Shown here: positions 9,922-19,282 of the stretch, in pieces
Position numbering within the stretch: the stretch's first letter is position 1
Layout of the letters: each line of letters opens with the position of its first letter
From: DATFNI01 sp963787205
GTDB lineage: Bacteria > Bacteroidota > Rhodothermia > Balneolales > DATFMH01
Assembly: GCA_963787205.1 (NCBI GenBank)
Contig: CAWBCD010000016.1
Location: forward strand, 1 to 64,000
Length of the DNA stretch: 64,000 nucleotides
Direction: 5' to 3'
Made by a program: the position numbers and the translations under genes
Notes under the pieces: model-generated
Databases searched by the model: none
The model's input: the letters and a program-made list of their open reading frames with translations, nothing else
What the model was told of the DNA's origin: nothing

Positions 9922-12846
9922 ATGCATATTGATCTTTCAGAAAAAGAGCCGTTTGTCCGGCGCCACATCGGTCCCCTGAGTTTTGGCGAACAACAAGTAA
10001 ATGAGATGCTGCAAACGGTTAATGCTGCATCCCTGGACGAACTTATCAGTGAGACAGTCCCTTCCTCAATACGTCTTGATGGGGAACCCAGGCTGCCCCG
10101 TGCCATAACCGAAGATGAGTTTTTGCGTCTGTTCCGGAAACTCGGCGCAAAAAACAAAGTGTACCGATCATTCATCGGAATGGGTTATTATCCAACCCGT
10201 GTACCAGCCGTCATTCAGCGTAATATTCTTGAAAATCCCGGATGGTATACTTCCTATACGCCTTATCAGGCTGAGATATCTCAGGGACGGTTGGAGATGC
10301 TTGTTAATTTCCAGACCATGATCACAGATTTGACGGGGATGGAGCTTGCCAATGCCTCGCTCCTTGATGAAGGCACCGCTGCAGCTGAAGCTATGTCGAT
10401 GTTTCATTCTATGCGGAAAGGCAGCAAAAAGAATGCTGACGTGTTCTTTGTCTCTGATGACTGCCATCCCCAGACTATCGAGGTCGTCCGCTCCCGTACC
10501 GAACCCCTGGATATCAGCTTGCGCGTAGATTCTCTTGAAAATCTGGATCCAGAGGATGAATCGATTTATGCTGTTTTGCTCGCTTATCCTAATACGAGGG
10601 GGGCTGTTACTGATTATACAAATCTGATACAGACATTGCATGCACATGACGTTTTCACCGGCGTCGTTGCCGATCTGATGAGCCTGGTTGTTTTAAAATC
10701 ACCGGGTGAGATGGATGCCGACGTGGTGGTGGGATCAAGTCAGCGTTTTGGTGTCCCTATGGGATATGGCGGTCCCCATGCCGCTTTTTTTGCTACACGT
10801 GATGAGTATAAGCGCACGGTACCCGGACGAATTATTGGGGTATCCAAAGATGCCGATGGTAATGTCGCTTATCGGATGGCGTTGCAGACTCGGGAGCAGC
10901 ATATCAGACGCGAGAAAGCAACATCCAATATTTGTACTGCCCAGGTATTGCTGGCCGTTATGGCCGGAGCCTACGGTGTGTATCACGGACCCGATGAATT
11001 GCGCCATATCGCCTGGCGTATCCACGCAAAGGCCCGGCTGATTGATCAAGGACTCGGAGAGCTCGGTTTCCACAATGAGAACCCTGTCTATTTTGACACG
11101 CTGTATGTAAATGTCGGTGACGAAGAAACACGTGAAAAGATCCGTTCGGCTGCACTGAAAAGGCAAATAAACTTGCGGTACTTTCCGGACCATCACATCG
11201 GCATATCCCTGGATGAAACGGCCACAACTGCTGATATTCATGATATCATGGATATTTTCAGCGATGCCTCCGGACAAACCTTTGCTTTTGATGCAAACAA
11301 AGCCTCGCATGAGGTAACTGCAGGAATTCCCGGTTCACTTAAAAGAACCAGCGAGTTCATGACACATCCGAATTTTCATCAGTATCATTCCGAGCATGAA
11401 ATGCTGCGGTATTTGAAGCGACTGGAAAACAAAGATCTGTCTCTTGTTCACTCGATGATATCACTGGGGTCCTGCACCATGAAGCTCAATGCCACAACAG
11501 AGATGATACCGCTGAGCTGGCCTGAATTTTCTCAGCTTCATCCCTTTGTGCCAACGGATCAGGCTCTCGGATATAAAGAAATGTTCGATAATCTGGCGGA
11601 ATGGCTGAAAGCTATAACCGGTTTCGACGCCGTTTCGTTACAACCAAACTCGGGGGCCCAGGGCGAATTTACCGGCTTGCTAACGATTCGTGCATGGCAT
11701 CAGTCGCGTGGAGATTCGAAGAGAAAGGTGGCACTGATCCCATCCTCAGCTCACGGTACCAATCCCGCCAGCGCCGTGATGGCCGGGATGAAGGTTGTAG
11801 TCGTGAAATGCGACGAAAAAGGCAATATTGATGTCAAAGACCTTCGCGCTAAAGCCGAACAGAATGCCGCTGAACTGGCCGCATTGATGGTTACCTATCC
11901 TTCAACGCACGGCGTGTTTGAGGAGGCGATATCCGAGATTTGTGATATCATCCATCAAAATGGTGGACTTGTCTATATGGACGGGGCAAATATGAATGCC
12001 CAGGTCGGTTTGACGTCGCCCGCACGGATAGGAGCCGATGTGTGCCATCTGAATCTGCATAAAACATTCTGTATACCCCATGGCGGAGGCGGACCGGGTA
12101 TGGGTCCCATTGCCTGCACCAAAGAGCTGGCTCCCTACCTTCCGGGACACCCGTTTACACATGATGGAAAGCAACATCTTCCCCCCGTTGCCTCAGCACC
12201 CTGGGGAAGCGCCAGCATATTGACAATTTCATATGCCTACATTGCACTTATGGGAGTCAAAGGGTTAACGCTTGCAACGGAGTATGCAATATTAAATGCG
12301 AATTATATTAAATCACGACTGGAAGGTCATTATCAGGTTCTTTATGTCGGAGAGCATGGGAGAGTCGGGCATGAGATGATCATTGATCTGCGTCCTTTCA
12401 AACAGAGTGCCGGCATTGAAGTTTTGGATATAGCCAAGCGCCTGATGGATTATGGGTTTCACTCGCCTACCGTTTCCTTCCCCGTTCCCGGTACTATGAT
12501 GATCGAGCCTACAGAAAGTGAAACCAAACAGGAGCTGGATCGCTTTTGTGATGCCCTTATTGCCATACGTGAAGAGATCAGAGAAATCGAGGAAGGTGTG
12601 GCTGACAGAGATAATAACGTCCTGAGAAATGCCCCGCATACCATGGCCGTCATTGCTTCTGATCATTGGCCATTCCCTTATTCCAGGCAGAAGGCGGCTT
12701 ATCCGGTATCGTGGCTTCAGGAACGTAAATTTTGGAGCTCAGTACGTCGCGTCGATGATGCATACGGTGATCGCAATCTCATGTGTTCCTGTCCACCCAT
12801 TTCAGAGTATAAAGACAAGAGCGAAAAAACCGAACCGGTCTCCTGA
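9922..12846 (+). CDS. gcvP: Glycine dehydrogenase (decarboxylating), P protein of the glycine cleavage system
   Basis: PLP enzyme that decarboxylates glycine and passes the aminomethyl group to the lipoyl H protein. 974 residues: the single-chain form, with N-terminal (EPFVRRHIGPLSFGEQQ start) and C-terminal PLP-fold halves fused. The PLP lysine is Lys714 in HLNLHKTFCIPHGGGGPG. Other family segments: ISLGSCTMKLNATTEM, PNSGAQGEFTGLL, PSSAHGTNPASA, and SPTVSFPVPGTMMIEPTESE. No T, H or L protein gene is adjacent, so the complex is encoded in dispersed loci. A terminator follows directly. Confidence 0.96.
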   Translation: MHIDLSEKEPFVRRHIGPLSFGEQQVNEMLQTVNAASLDELISETVPSSIRLDGEPRLPRAITEDEFLRLFRKLGAKNKVYRSFIGMGYYPTRVPAVIQRNILENPGWYTSYTPYQAEISQGRLEMLVNFQTMITDLTGMELANASLLDEGTAAAEAMSMFHSMRKGSKKNADVFFVSDDCHPQTIEVVRSRTEPLDISLRVDSLENLDPEDESIYAVLLAYPNTRGAVTDYTNLIQTLHAHDVFTGVVADLMSLVVLKSPGEMDADVVVGSSQRFGVPMGYGGPHAAFFATRDEYKRTVPGRIIGVSKDADGNVAYRMALQTREQHIRREKATSNICTAQVLLAVMAGAYGVYHGPDELRHIAWRIHAKARLIDQGLGELGFHNENPVYFDTLYVNVGDEETREKIRSAALKRQINLRYFPDHHIGISLDETATTADIHDIMDIFSDASGQTFAFDANKASHEVTAGIPGSLKRTSEFMTHPNFHQYHSEHEMLRYLKRLENKDLSLVHSMISLGSCTMKLNATTEMIPLSWPEFSQLHPFVPTDQALGYKEMFDNLAEWLKAITGFDAVSLQPNSGAQGEFTGLLTIRAWHQSRGDSKRKVALIPSSAHGTNPASAVMAGMKVVVVKCDEKGNIDVKDLRAKAEQNAAELAALMVTYPSTHGVFEEAISEICDIIHQNGGLVYMDGANMNAQVGLTSPARIGADVCHLNLHKTFCIPHGGGGPGMGPIACTKELAPYLPGHPFTHDGKQHLPPVASAPWGSASILTISYAYIALMGVKGLTLATEYAILNANYIKSRLEGHYQVLYVGEHGRVGHEMIIDLRPFKQSAGIEVLDIAKRLMDYGFHSPTVSFPVPGTMMIEPTESETKQELDRFCDALIAIREEIREIEEGVADRDNNVLRNAPHTMAVIASDHWPFPYSRQKAAYPVSWLQERKFWSSVRRVDDAYGDRNLMCSCPPISEYKDKSEKTEPVS

Positions 12847-12865
12847 TTTTTTCGAACTTAACCTT

Positions 12866-12895
12866 AAAGCCATCTAACTGGTGTTGGATGGCTTT
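12866..12895 (+). terminator. Rho-independent terminator after gcvP
   Basis: A 13-bp stem (12866-12878 with 12883-12895, one G-T pair, AAAGCCATC outer part), loop TGGT, then AATTTTT. Confidence 0.85.
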
Positions 12896-13112
12896 AATTT
12901 TTGGATGAAAGAGGAACGTTTTAAATAAGGATAAGCATCAAACGTAACAATAATTTAACCTATCAAATGACTCTTTTATGTATTTTTGTTACACCACTTG
13001 ACTACAATCTGTACCTAACCCATTATCGTGTACACCGACGGCAGACACCTTTTACCTTTTTTATCAAGGTGAAAAAGACTGAATTATAATTTTCCCCCGA
13101 CTAGCTGTCAGT

Positions 13113-14639
13113 ATGTCTACATCGCGTCCGAAATATAAGCTCATCAAAACACTTGCGATTACTTTTGTAATCATGTTGATGTGTATGTCACTGTTTGAAG
13201 CAGTGAAGATGCTCATCTTCCCGCAGATCTCAATCTGGCATTCGCATTTTCTTACTATCGGATTTAGTACGCTGGCTGCAACACTTGCTGCTTTTTACAT
13301 CATCAGAATTTACGAGGACCTATACCAAAAAAATCTTCATGAAATAAAGGAAAGGAAACAGGCTCAGGAATTGCTGACGAGGGCATATGATGATCTTGAG
13401 CATAGAATAGAGGAGCGTACCCGGGAATTATCGGAGTTTAATCGCCGGCTGCAGGAAGAGGTGACGATACGGAAACAGACGGACGATGCCCTGAGAAGAT
13501 CGGAGGAACGGTTCTCAAGAATTTTTCACAATGCACCTGTGGCCATCGCAATTGGTACTCTTGATGAAGGAAGGGTATTGATGGTGAACGATAGTTTCGT
13601 CCGTTTGATGGAGTATGAGGAAAAGGGCGAGGTGCAGGGCCGGACAATCAACGAACTGCATATCTGGGCAGATGAGTCGGAATGGGATCACCTGCATCGA
13701 CATCTGCTACAAGAAGATACCGCACCTTATGCTGTTGAGACGCAAATCCGTACCAACCTGGGTGAACTCAGGGATGTACTGCTATCTGTCGAGAAAATTG
13801 ATTTGAGCGGCAGACCGGGGGTTTTGAGTATGATGCTCGACATTACCGATCGGAAGGATGCAGAAAAGAATCTGGTGTCTGCCAAAGAAATGGCCGAAGA
13901 GATGGATCTCTTTAAAACAAGCCTGCTTGCCAATATCAGTAATGAGGTTAGGGAACCGTTGAATGAGATTTTAAAAGGGGCTTCCCGGCTGGCCTATGAT
14001 CATGATGATCCGGATGTATCGGGAATTGCCGTATCAATTTACCAGCGGGGTGAACATGTATTCAAGACGATTAATGGCATCCTTGACCTGGCCGAAGTTG
14101 AGGCAGACAGGAAGAAGCTACACCTGCAGGTTCGGGATATCAGGGAGGTTGTCGAAGGCATAGCCGAACGGATGAGACCACAGGCTCAGGAAAAGAAGGT
14201 GGAACTGGTGATCGAAAAAAGCCCGGTACCGGTAATGGCGAGTATCGATCCTGTTCTGTTTGAACATGCGATAGTAAACCTTCTCGGTAATGCCATCACA
14301 TTTACAAATGAGGGTAATATCCACGTAAAGATCAGACCAAAGCAGAGGAATGGAAGTGAATTTGCCCAGATTAAAATTCAGGACACCGGTGTGGGTATCA
14401 GAGAAGAAATGTTGCCATATCTGTTCGATGCTGTAAAACCGGACCATATCATACCAAGAGAGGATAAGAAACAGGGATACCGGCTCGGCCTGCCGATTAC
14501 CCGTCGAATGATTAATCTGATGGATGGCACCATTCGCGTGAAAAGCCAGGAAGGGGAGGGGAGCGTATTCACCATCAGGTTTCCTTTGATAGGTACAGGG
14601 CAGACGGTCAACAGCGACCAATTGCCGGTCAATAACTGA
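13113..14639 (+). CDS. PAS-domain sensor histidine kinase homologue lacking the phospho-acceptor His
   Basis: Membrane sensor of 508 residues: two transmembrane helices (about 11-30 and 45-65), a coiled-coil linker (about 72-130), a PAS/PAC domain (about 131-250), HisKA (about 265-335) and HATPase (about 375-490). The ATPase looks mostly functional: N box NLLGNA at 389-394, G1 box DTGVGI at 424-429, but a degenerate G2 (GYRLGL at 455-460 instead of GTGLGL). The HisKA H box reads NISNEVREPLN, with Asn277 where the phosphorylated His is expected. So it may be a pseudokinase that acts on another kinase, or a decaying gene. No response regulator is adjacent. No Shine-Dalgarno site is visible before the ATG. 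Confidence 0.85.
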   Translation: MSTSRPKYKLIKTLAITFVIMLMCMSLFEAVKMLIFPQISIWHSHFLTIGFSTLAATLAAFYIIRIYEDLYQKNLHEIKERKQAQELLTRAYDDLEHRIEERTRELSEFNRRLQEEVTIRKQTDDALRRSEERFSRIFHNAPVAIAIGTLDEGRVLMVNDSFVRLMEYEEKGEVQGRTINELHIWADESEWDHLHRHLLQEDTAPYAVETQIRTNLGELRDVLLSVEKIDLSGRPGVLSMMLDITDRKDAEKNLVSAKEMAEEMDLFKTSLLANISNEVREPLNEILKGASRLAYDHDDPDVSGIAVSIYQRGEHVFKTINGILDLAEVEADRKKLHLQVRDIREVVEGIAERMRPQAQEKKVELVIEKSPVPVMASIDPVLFEHAIVNLLGNAITFTNEGNIHVKIRPKQRNGSEFAQIKIQDTGVGIREEMLPYLFDAVKPDHIIPREDKKQGYRLGLPITRRMINLMDGTIRVKSQEGEGSVFTIRFPLIGTGQTVNSDQLPVNN

Positions 14640-14747
14640 GTTAGAAGAAAAAGATCAAAGAGTGAATCGAAACTCTTGTCAGGTCGATATCAGACCATCT
14701 GATCATTGTATCGAAACCTTGTTCTATTCATTGGAAAAAGTATAAAA

Positions 14748-14773
14748 AAAGCCGTCCCATTTGAGACGGCTTT
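14748..14773 (-). terminator. Rho-independent terminator of the FKBP gene
   Basis: AAAGCCGTC (14748-14756) pairs with GACGGCTTT (14765-14773). Read on the minus strand it is followed by seven T (A run 14744-14750). It sits 24 bases after the FKBP stop. Confidence 0.88.
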
Positions 14774-14796
14774 CAAAATGATTGATCAGATCAGAA

Positions 14797-15543
14797 CTAT
14801 TTACTGCTTTTCTGATTTTTTGGATGATCGATTTTAAGCAATTCAACATCGAAAATCAGCAACTGATTCGGACCAATGGTTGAACCGGCACCACGACTTC
14901 CATAAGCAAGTTTGGAAGGAATGAACAAGCGCCACTTGCCACCGACATGCATCATTTGCAAGGCCTCTGTCCATCCTTGAATGACATGGCCGACATTTAA
15001 GTTGGCAGGTCCACCGTGTTTTTGGGAACTGTCAAATACAGTACCGTCTGGCAGCATTCCTGTGTAATTAACAGTCACTTCGTCGTTGGCTGTTGGTTTG
15101 GGACCTGTTCCTTTTTTCAAAATCTTATACTGCAGTCCGGAATCTGTTACGTGAACGCTGTCTTTTTTTGCATTCTTTGCAAGGAAATCTTCTTCATCCT
15201 TCTCATTCTTTTTACTAAGAGCGGTCTGTTTTTGCATATGCTTGCTGTAAAGATCACTCTGAAATTGCTGGATAGCCTTTTGCATGTCGCTCTGGGAAAG
15301 GCTGGTATCTTTTGCTCCGCTGAGCGCATCAGCTACACCACGGGCCAGCACGGCAGGATTGATGTCAGCATCCTGGCGTTTGAAATTTTGCCCAATATCG
15401 TAGCCGATACTGTAACTGACCCGATCGGTCTTGTTGTTTAAATCCGGTTTAGGGAGGTTCCCACTGGATTGCTGCTTACAGGCACTCAGACCAATAAACA
15501 AAGATCCTATTATGAAATAGGTGAGATGATTTTTTTTACACAT
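14797..15543 (-). CDS. FKBP-type peptidyl-prolyl isomerase lipoprotein (FkpA/Mip-like)
   Basis: Envelope prolyl isomerase and chaperone. 248 residues: signal peptide with lipobox FIGLSAC (Cys22), an N-terminal FKBP_N dimerisation part (RVSYSIGYDIGQNFKRQ to about 130, helical and Lys/Gln-rich), then the FKBP fold (about 135-240) with VTVNYTGMLPDGTVFDSS, the VIQGWTEALQMMHVGGKWRLFIPSKLAYG core and a final IFDVELLKI strand. Aromatic active-site residues Tyr, Phe and Trp are present. Probably monocistronic, with its own terminator. Confidence 0.92.
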   Translation of the reverse strand: MCKKNHLTYFIIGSLFIGLSACKQQSSGNLPKPDLNNKTDRVSYSIGYDIGQNFKRQDADINPAVLARGVADALSGAKDTSLSQSDMQKAIQQFQSDLYSKHMQKQTALSKKNEKDEEDFLAKNAKKDSVHVTDSGLQYKILKKGTGPKPTANDEVTVNYTGMLPDGTVFDSSQKHGGPANLNVGHVIQGWTEALQMMHVGGKWRLFIPSKLAYGSRGAGSTIGPNQLLIFDVELLKIDHPKNQKSSK

Positions 15544-15653
15544 AGAATGATTTTATTTAATGAATAAAAGCTGGGATCAATATCAGGCCGATACGGACTG
15601 TCAAATTAGCTGATAAAATACAGTATTTTTAAGAGGGTACAAATGAAGATATG

Positions 15654-17216
15654 TCAGTGATTTTTTTCAACGAAATGCTGAAGATCACTAATACTTCTGA
15701 TATGATCGGACCGGGCCTGAGATTCACGCATCATCAAAGCATACGTATTATTGAATCCTAACGGTCGCAACCAGCTTAGATTATATCGTTTTTCTGTTTC
15801 CTCTTTAACAAAATTATAGACTTTCTCCTGATCATTGAGCAGGGAATCAGCCTGTGCTGAATCAGCTTTAAGGATTACGTAGAGACCGGTTCCTGTATAT
15901 TCAGGATAGAGGTCAATTTCACCGTTATTAAGAGCATTGAATACGATTTGAGTACCAGCCAAACCGGTTTGAAGTCCAACCGTGAGTGAACTGCTATTCT
16001 CGATGAGTGTCTTGAACATCCAGTCGAGAATAAATTGTTCGGTAAAGTTTTTTCCGCCAATAACAATATCTGGTGTTCCCGTTCTCACAATTGTTGTCTG
16101 AAATCCTTTGGTCTTAAGAAAGTTTCTTGCGACGTCGGCCGGGCTTTTATGGAGCTGATCTACCTGGTAGTTAAGTTCCCGCATCGTCGCGTTGTTCAGT
16201 TTACCAGCGAGATGATTAAGAATAGGCCGCAACTGGGGATATTTTTTCAGGGTCTGGTCTCTGACCAGGGGTGCGCAGTAATACGGCGGGAAATAGTGTT
16301 TATCATCATCCAGTACACGAAGTTTGAATGCTTTGATGCGTCCATCTGTCGAGTAGCCGACAATAGCATCGACACGTTTATTTTTCAGTGCCTGATATAA
16401 CAGCGCCGAATTCATCTCGATAGTCGGCGCATGCAGATCATAGGTCTTAACAAGACCGTGATATCCGTCGGCGCGTTCGGTGAATTCAGGTGTTAGTCCG
16501 AGTATGAATTTAGGTCGTTGGGTCATATGAGCACCAAAGACAATAAGAATAAGGCCAACAGTTGCACCCATACCCCAACCGATGAAATTCTTCCATCTTT
16601 TTAGATTTTTTTGAAAAAGGTCAAGTATGAGATCGAGCGCAAGCGCCAGAAGTGCGGCTGGGAAGGCACCGGCAAGGATCATCGTTACGTTATTAAGAGC
16701 GATACCCCGGAAGATGAATTCTCCTAATCCTCCGGCCCCAATGAGTGCACACAATGTCGCAACCCCTACGTTAATAACTGTAGCTGTTCGGATACCAGCG
16801 AATATGACCGGCATTGCCAGTGGTATCCGGACCTTCATCATGATCTGCAGATCGGACATACCCATGCCACGGGCTGCGTCAATGATCGATGCATCAATCT
16901 CGTGAATACCAGTAAATGTGTTTCTGACAATAGGCAGCAGTGCATACAGAAACAGGGCGATAATTGCAGGTACGGGACCAATACCAAACAGCGGCAATAA
17001 AAATCCAAGCAGCGCCAGACTTGGGATGGTCTGTATTACACCGACTGATCCAAGCACAGAATTACGCATTCTTTGGGAATGATGGGCATAAATTCCAAGT
17101 GGGATACCGATAAGAATTGCCAGGGCGAGGGCACCGAATGTGAGCCCGATATGCTCCAGAAGCTGAATCAGCAGCTCGTGACGGTTTTGAATCAGGAAAT
17201 TGAAAAAAGACCCCAT
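15654..17216 (-). CDS. OpuC/EgtU-type ABC permease fused to a circularly permuted substrate-binding domain
   Basis: Membrane half of a type I importer for a quaternary-amine ligand. Residues 1-205 are an OpuCB/ProW-like permease: the IPSLALLGFLLPLFGIGP segment, an EAA loop near 106-135, then GVATLCALIGAGGLG. A further membrane helix at 211-228 leads into the binding domain. That domain normally runs from DIVIGGKNFTEQ to NNTYA, then STDG, FPPY and the C-terminal helices. Here 236-371 hold the usual second half (TERADGYHGL, GYSTDGRIK, DDDKHYFPPY, MRELNYQVD). Residues 383-520 hold the usual first half (DIVIGGKNFTEQ, LYPEYTGTGL, LRPLGFNNTYAL, SISDLQHF) and end the protein. Nothing appears lost. 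The start shares one base with the ATPase stop. Nearby egtBD suggest ergothioneine as ligand; glycine betaine, carnitine or choline are alternatives. Confidence 0.88.
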   Translation of the reverse strand: MGSFFNFLIQNRHELLIQLLEHIGLTFGALALAILIGIPLGIYAHHSQRMRNSVLGSVGVIQTIPSLALLGFLLPLFGIGPVPAIIALFLYALLPIVRNTFTGIHEIDASIIDAARGMGMSDLQIMMKVRIPLAMPVIFAGIRTATVINVGVATLCALIGAGGLGEFIFRGIALNNVTMILAGAFPAALLALALDLILDLFQKNLKRWKNFIGWGMGATVGLILIVFGAHMTQRPKFILGLTPEFTERADGYHGLVKTYDLHAPTIEMNSALLYQALKNKRVDAIVGYSTDGRIKAFKLRVLDDDKHYFPPYYCAPLVRDQTLKKYPQLRPILNHLAGKLNNATMRELNYQVDQLHKSPADVARNFLKTKGFQTTIVRTGTPDIVIGGKNFTEQFILDWMFKTLIENSSSLTVGLQTGLAGTQIVFNALNNGEIDLYPEYTGTGLYVILKADSAQADSLLNDQEKVYNFVKEETEKRYNLSWLRPLGFNNTYALMMRESQARSDHIRSISDLQHFVEKNH

Positions 17217-18211
17217 CAGTTGCTTGCTCCCCTCTGGTGTGATCTGAATTTTAGCAGTGCCTCAAGCAAATTGTGTTCATCAGTCACCAATACTTTGTTG
17301 TCTGCTAACCGAATGTGAATTCCTGTACCGTAGTTAGGGGATGTGGATATTTTATTCAGAACCGTACCGATTGATTGATCGACCTGATATTCCGGCAGCA
17401 GATCTGAAGTTTCCGCTTCTTTGAGTACCAGGTAAGGAAGGATATCGGCCAGAGTTGTGATGGAGACTTCAAGGGACAGACGATGGGAGTCGAAAAAATT
17501 TTGCACAAATTCATTATCAGGTCGAAAGAGCAGATCTTCCCTGGTTCCGGTCTGCTGAAGAAATCCCTCGTCAAGCAATGCTATCCGGTCACATAGCTCA
17601 AAAGCCTCAGGGATATCATGTGTCACTAATACCATGGTCTTTTTTACCCGGGATCGCAATTTCTTGAATTCATTGATAATATCTGCTCGTGATATTGGAT
17701 CACTTGCGGCAAATGGTTCGTCGAGCAGGATGATTGGAGGGTCTGCAGCCAGTGCTCTCGCCAGACCCGTACGCTGCTGCTGACCACCGCTCAATTCATG
17801 CGGATAACGTTTCATGAATCGCTCAGGTTCTAATCCGACAAGAGTAAGGTTCCTGCGTACCGTCTCTTTAATACGGTCCGGTTTCCAATTCAAAAGTCTG
17901 GGAACGATTGCGACATTCTCTTCGATCGTGTAATGTGGAAAAAGTCCAACGTTTTGAATCATATACCCGATACTACGTCGCAACCGCACCGGGTCCTGAT
18001 CCAGGATATTCTCTCCATTAATTGTAATACTCCCACTGCTCGGTTCGATAAGCCTGTTAATCATCCTGAGCGTGGTTGTCTTGCCACTGCCGCTGGTACC
18101 AATCAAGCCGAAAGTTTCTCCTTCGTTGATTTCCAGTGAGATGGGATGTACAGCCTCGATATCACCAAAGCGTTTACTAACTGAACGAAGACGGATTATC
18201 TCATATACCAT
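17216..18211 (-). CDS. OpuCA/EgtV-like ABC transporter ATPase
   Basis: ATP-hydrolysing subunit of the importer encoded immediately downstream (TGATG overlap, translational coupling). 331 residues: Walker A GTSGSGKTTT near 38-47, Q loop MIQNVGLFP, signature LSGGQQQR, Walker B IILLDEP, switch His in LVTHD, followed by a CBS-like C-terminal region of about 75 residues that ends in TDEHNLLEALLKF. The D loop reads ASDP where SALDP is usual, a mild departure. Family: quaternary-amine transporters (OpuA/OpuC/YehX/EgtV). Context with egtB and egtD favours ergothioneine, but the sequence alone does not prove it. Confidence 0.9.
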   Translation of the reverse strand: MVYEIIRLRSVSKRFGDIEAVHPISLEINEGETFGLIGTSGSGKTTTLRMINRLIEPSSGSITINGENILDQDPVRLRRSIGYMIQNVGLFPHYTIEENVAIVPRLLNWKPDRIKETVRRNLTLVGLEPERFMKRYPHELSGGQQQRTGLARALAADPPIILLDEPFAASDPISRADIINEFKKLRSRVKKTMVLVTHDIPEAFELCDRIALLDEGFLQQTGTREDLLFRPDNEFVQNFFDSHRLSLEVSITTLADILPYLVLKEAETSDLLPEYQVDQSIGTVLNKISTSPNYGTGIHIRLADNKVLVTDEHNLLEALLKFRSHQRGASN

Positions 18212-18485
18212 TCGGACAACATATTTGCATTATGCTTGACTTCCAACAGGAATAATTACACATGCCGACTTGCCATGTTATTAGTTGTCAAACGGTCCTT
18301 TAATAGCTGAAGTGATCCGGCAGTCGTAAAAATCACCTGGTTCGGGTCTATAATACAATGGTTTATACCTATATTTCACCTAAATACGGAGAATGATAGC
18401 CGGTTACCTATTGACACTGTGATATCATTAAATTAGCTTCATAGACCGAACGCTACTATAACTATCACTTACTTGAGCATGACCT

Positions 18486-19217
18486 ATGAGAGCGGATACG
18501 TTAAATCCCTATATCAGGAGGGCAAGTCATTATTATCTCTCCCTTACCTTACTTTCATTCATCTGGCTTATCATGAAATTTGGTCGTGAGTCCGAATTTA
18601 GCTCCACCTCAAGCCATTTTATTGATTTTACTCCGATTTTTATATCTAAGTTTTTGTTCCTCAGTATATATATAGTACTAGCATTAGCTGTACTGGTTGC
18701 CTACCAAATGCTCGTTCAAAATTCTGATAACTTTTTGAACAAATTGAAAAGGTATGCCAGGGATTCGAGCTGGAGTTTGAAGGTCCGCAAGTACAACAAG
18801 AAGAGAAATAAGTTACTGACGACTAATCTATTTGTTTTTCTGGTCTTGTATATCATCCTGGTTAATTACGAACTAGACTATAAGAGTATTGATTTTGGAT
18901 TACACGCCCAATTGATACTGCCTGTGTTGGTACTTTTTATACTTATGACCAACTTTATGACAGCTAGTCGCATTTTACGTTCATCTTGTAATGAGGTTTA
19001 TCGAACCATGGGTGCCAACGTCTACAAAGATGAACCTCAAATAGACAGGAAATTCTGGAAGTGGAATGTCATTTACTTCAATCAGGATGATCGCAGGATA
19101 ATTGTTAACCGACCATCAGGAGTAGGATGGACCATAAACCATGCACATCTCCTGCCCACTGTTCTATTATATTCAGGTACAATTGTGCTTGTTGCGATCG
19201 CCGTATCATGGTGTTAA
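18486..19217 (+). CDS. Integral membrane protein with DUF5808 motif
   Basis: A 243-residue protein with about five membrane helices (roughly 15-31, 52-75, 112-128, 140-158, 222-241) and a basic loop at 98-110 (RKYNKKRNK). Between helices four and five, residues 190-216 carry FWKWNVIYFNQDDRRIIV and then GVGWTINHAH, which matches the DUF5808 pattern (Y-x-N-x-D-D-x-R and G-x-G-W-T-x-N). DUF5808 has no known biochemical function. It lies between the transporter pair and the egt genes and converges on egtD (66-base gap). The base composition is more AT-rich than its neighbours. Link to ergothioneine is only positional. Confidence 0.7.
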   Translation: MRADTLNPYIRRASHYYLSLTLLSFIWLIMKFGRESEFSSTSSHFIDFTPIFISKFLFLSIYIVLALAVLVAYQMLVQNSDNFLNKLKRYARDSSWSLKVRKYNKKRNKLLTTNLFVFLVLYIILVNYELDYKSIDFGLHAQLILPVLVLFILMTNFMTASRILRSSCNEVYRTMGANVYKDEPQIDRKFWKWNVIYFNQDDRRIIVNRPSGVGWTINHAHLLPTVLLYSGTIVLVAIAVSWC

Positions 19218-19282
19218 TCGGACATGGCACTTTACGCAATGGGTAAGCACGGTTCGAGATTTGCACCTCTCGCGAGATTGAT

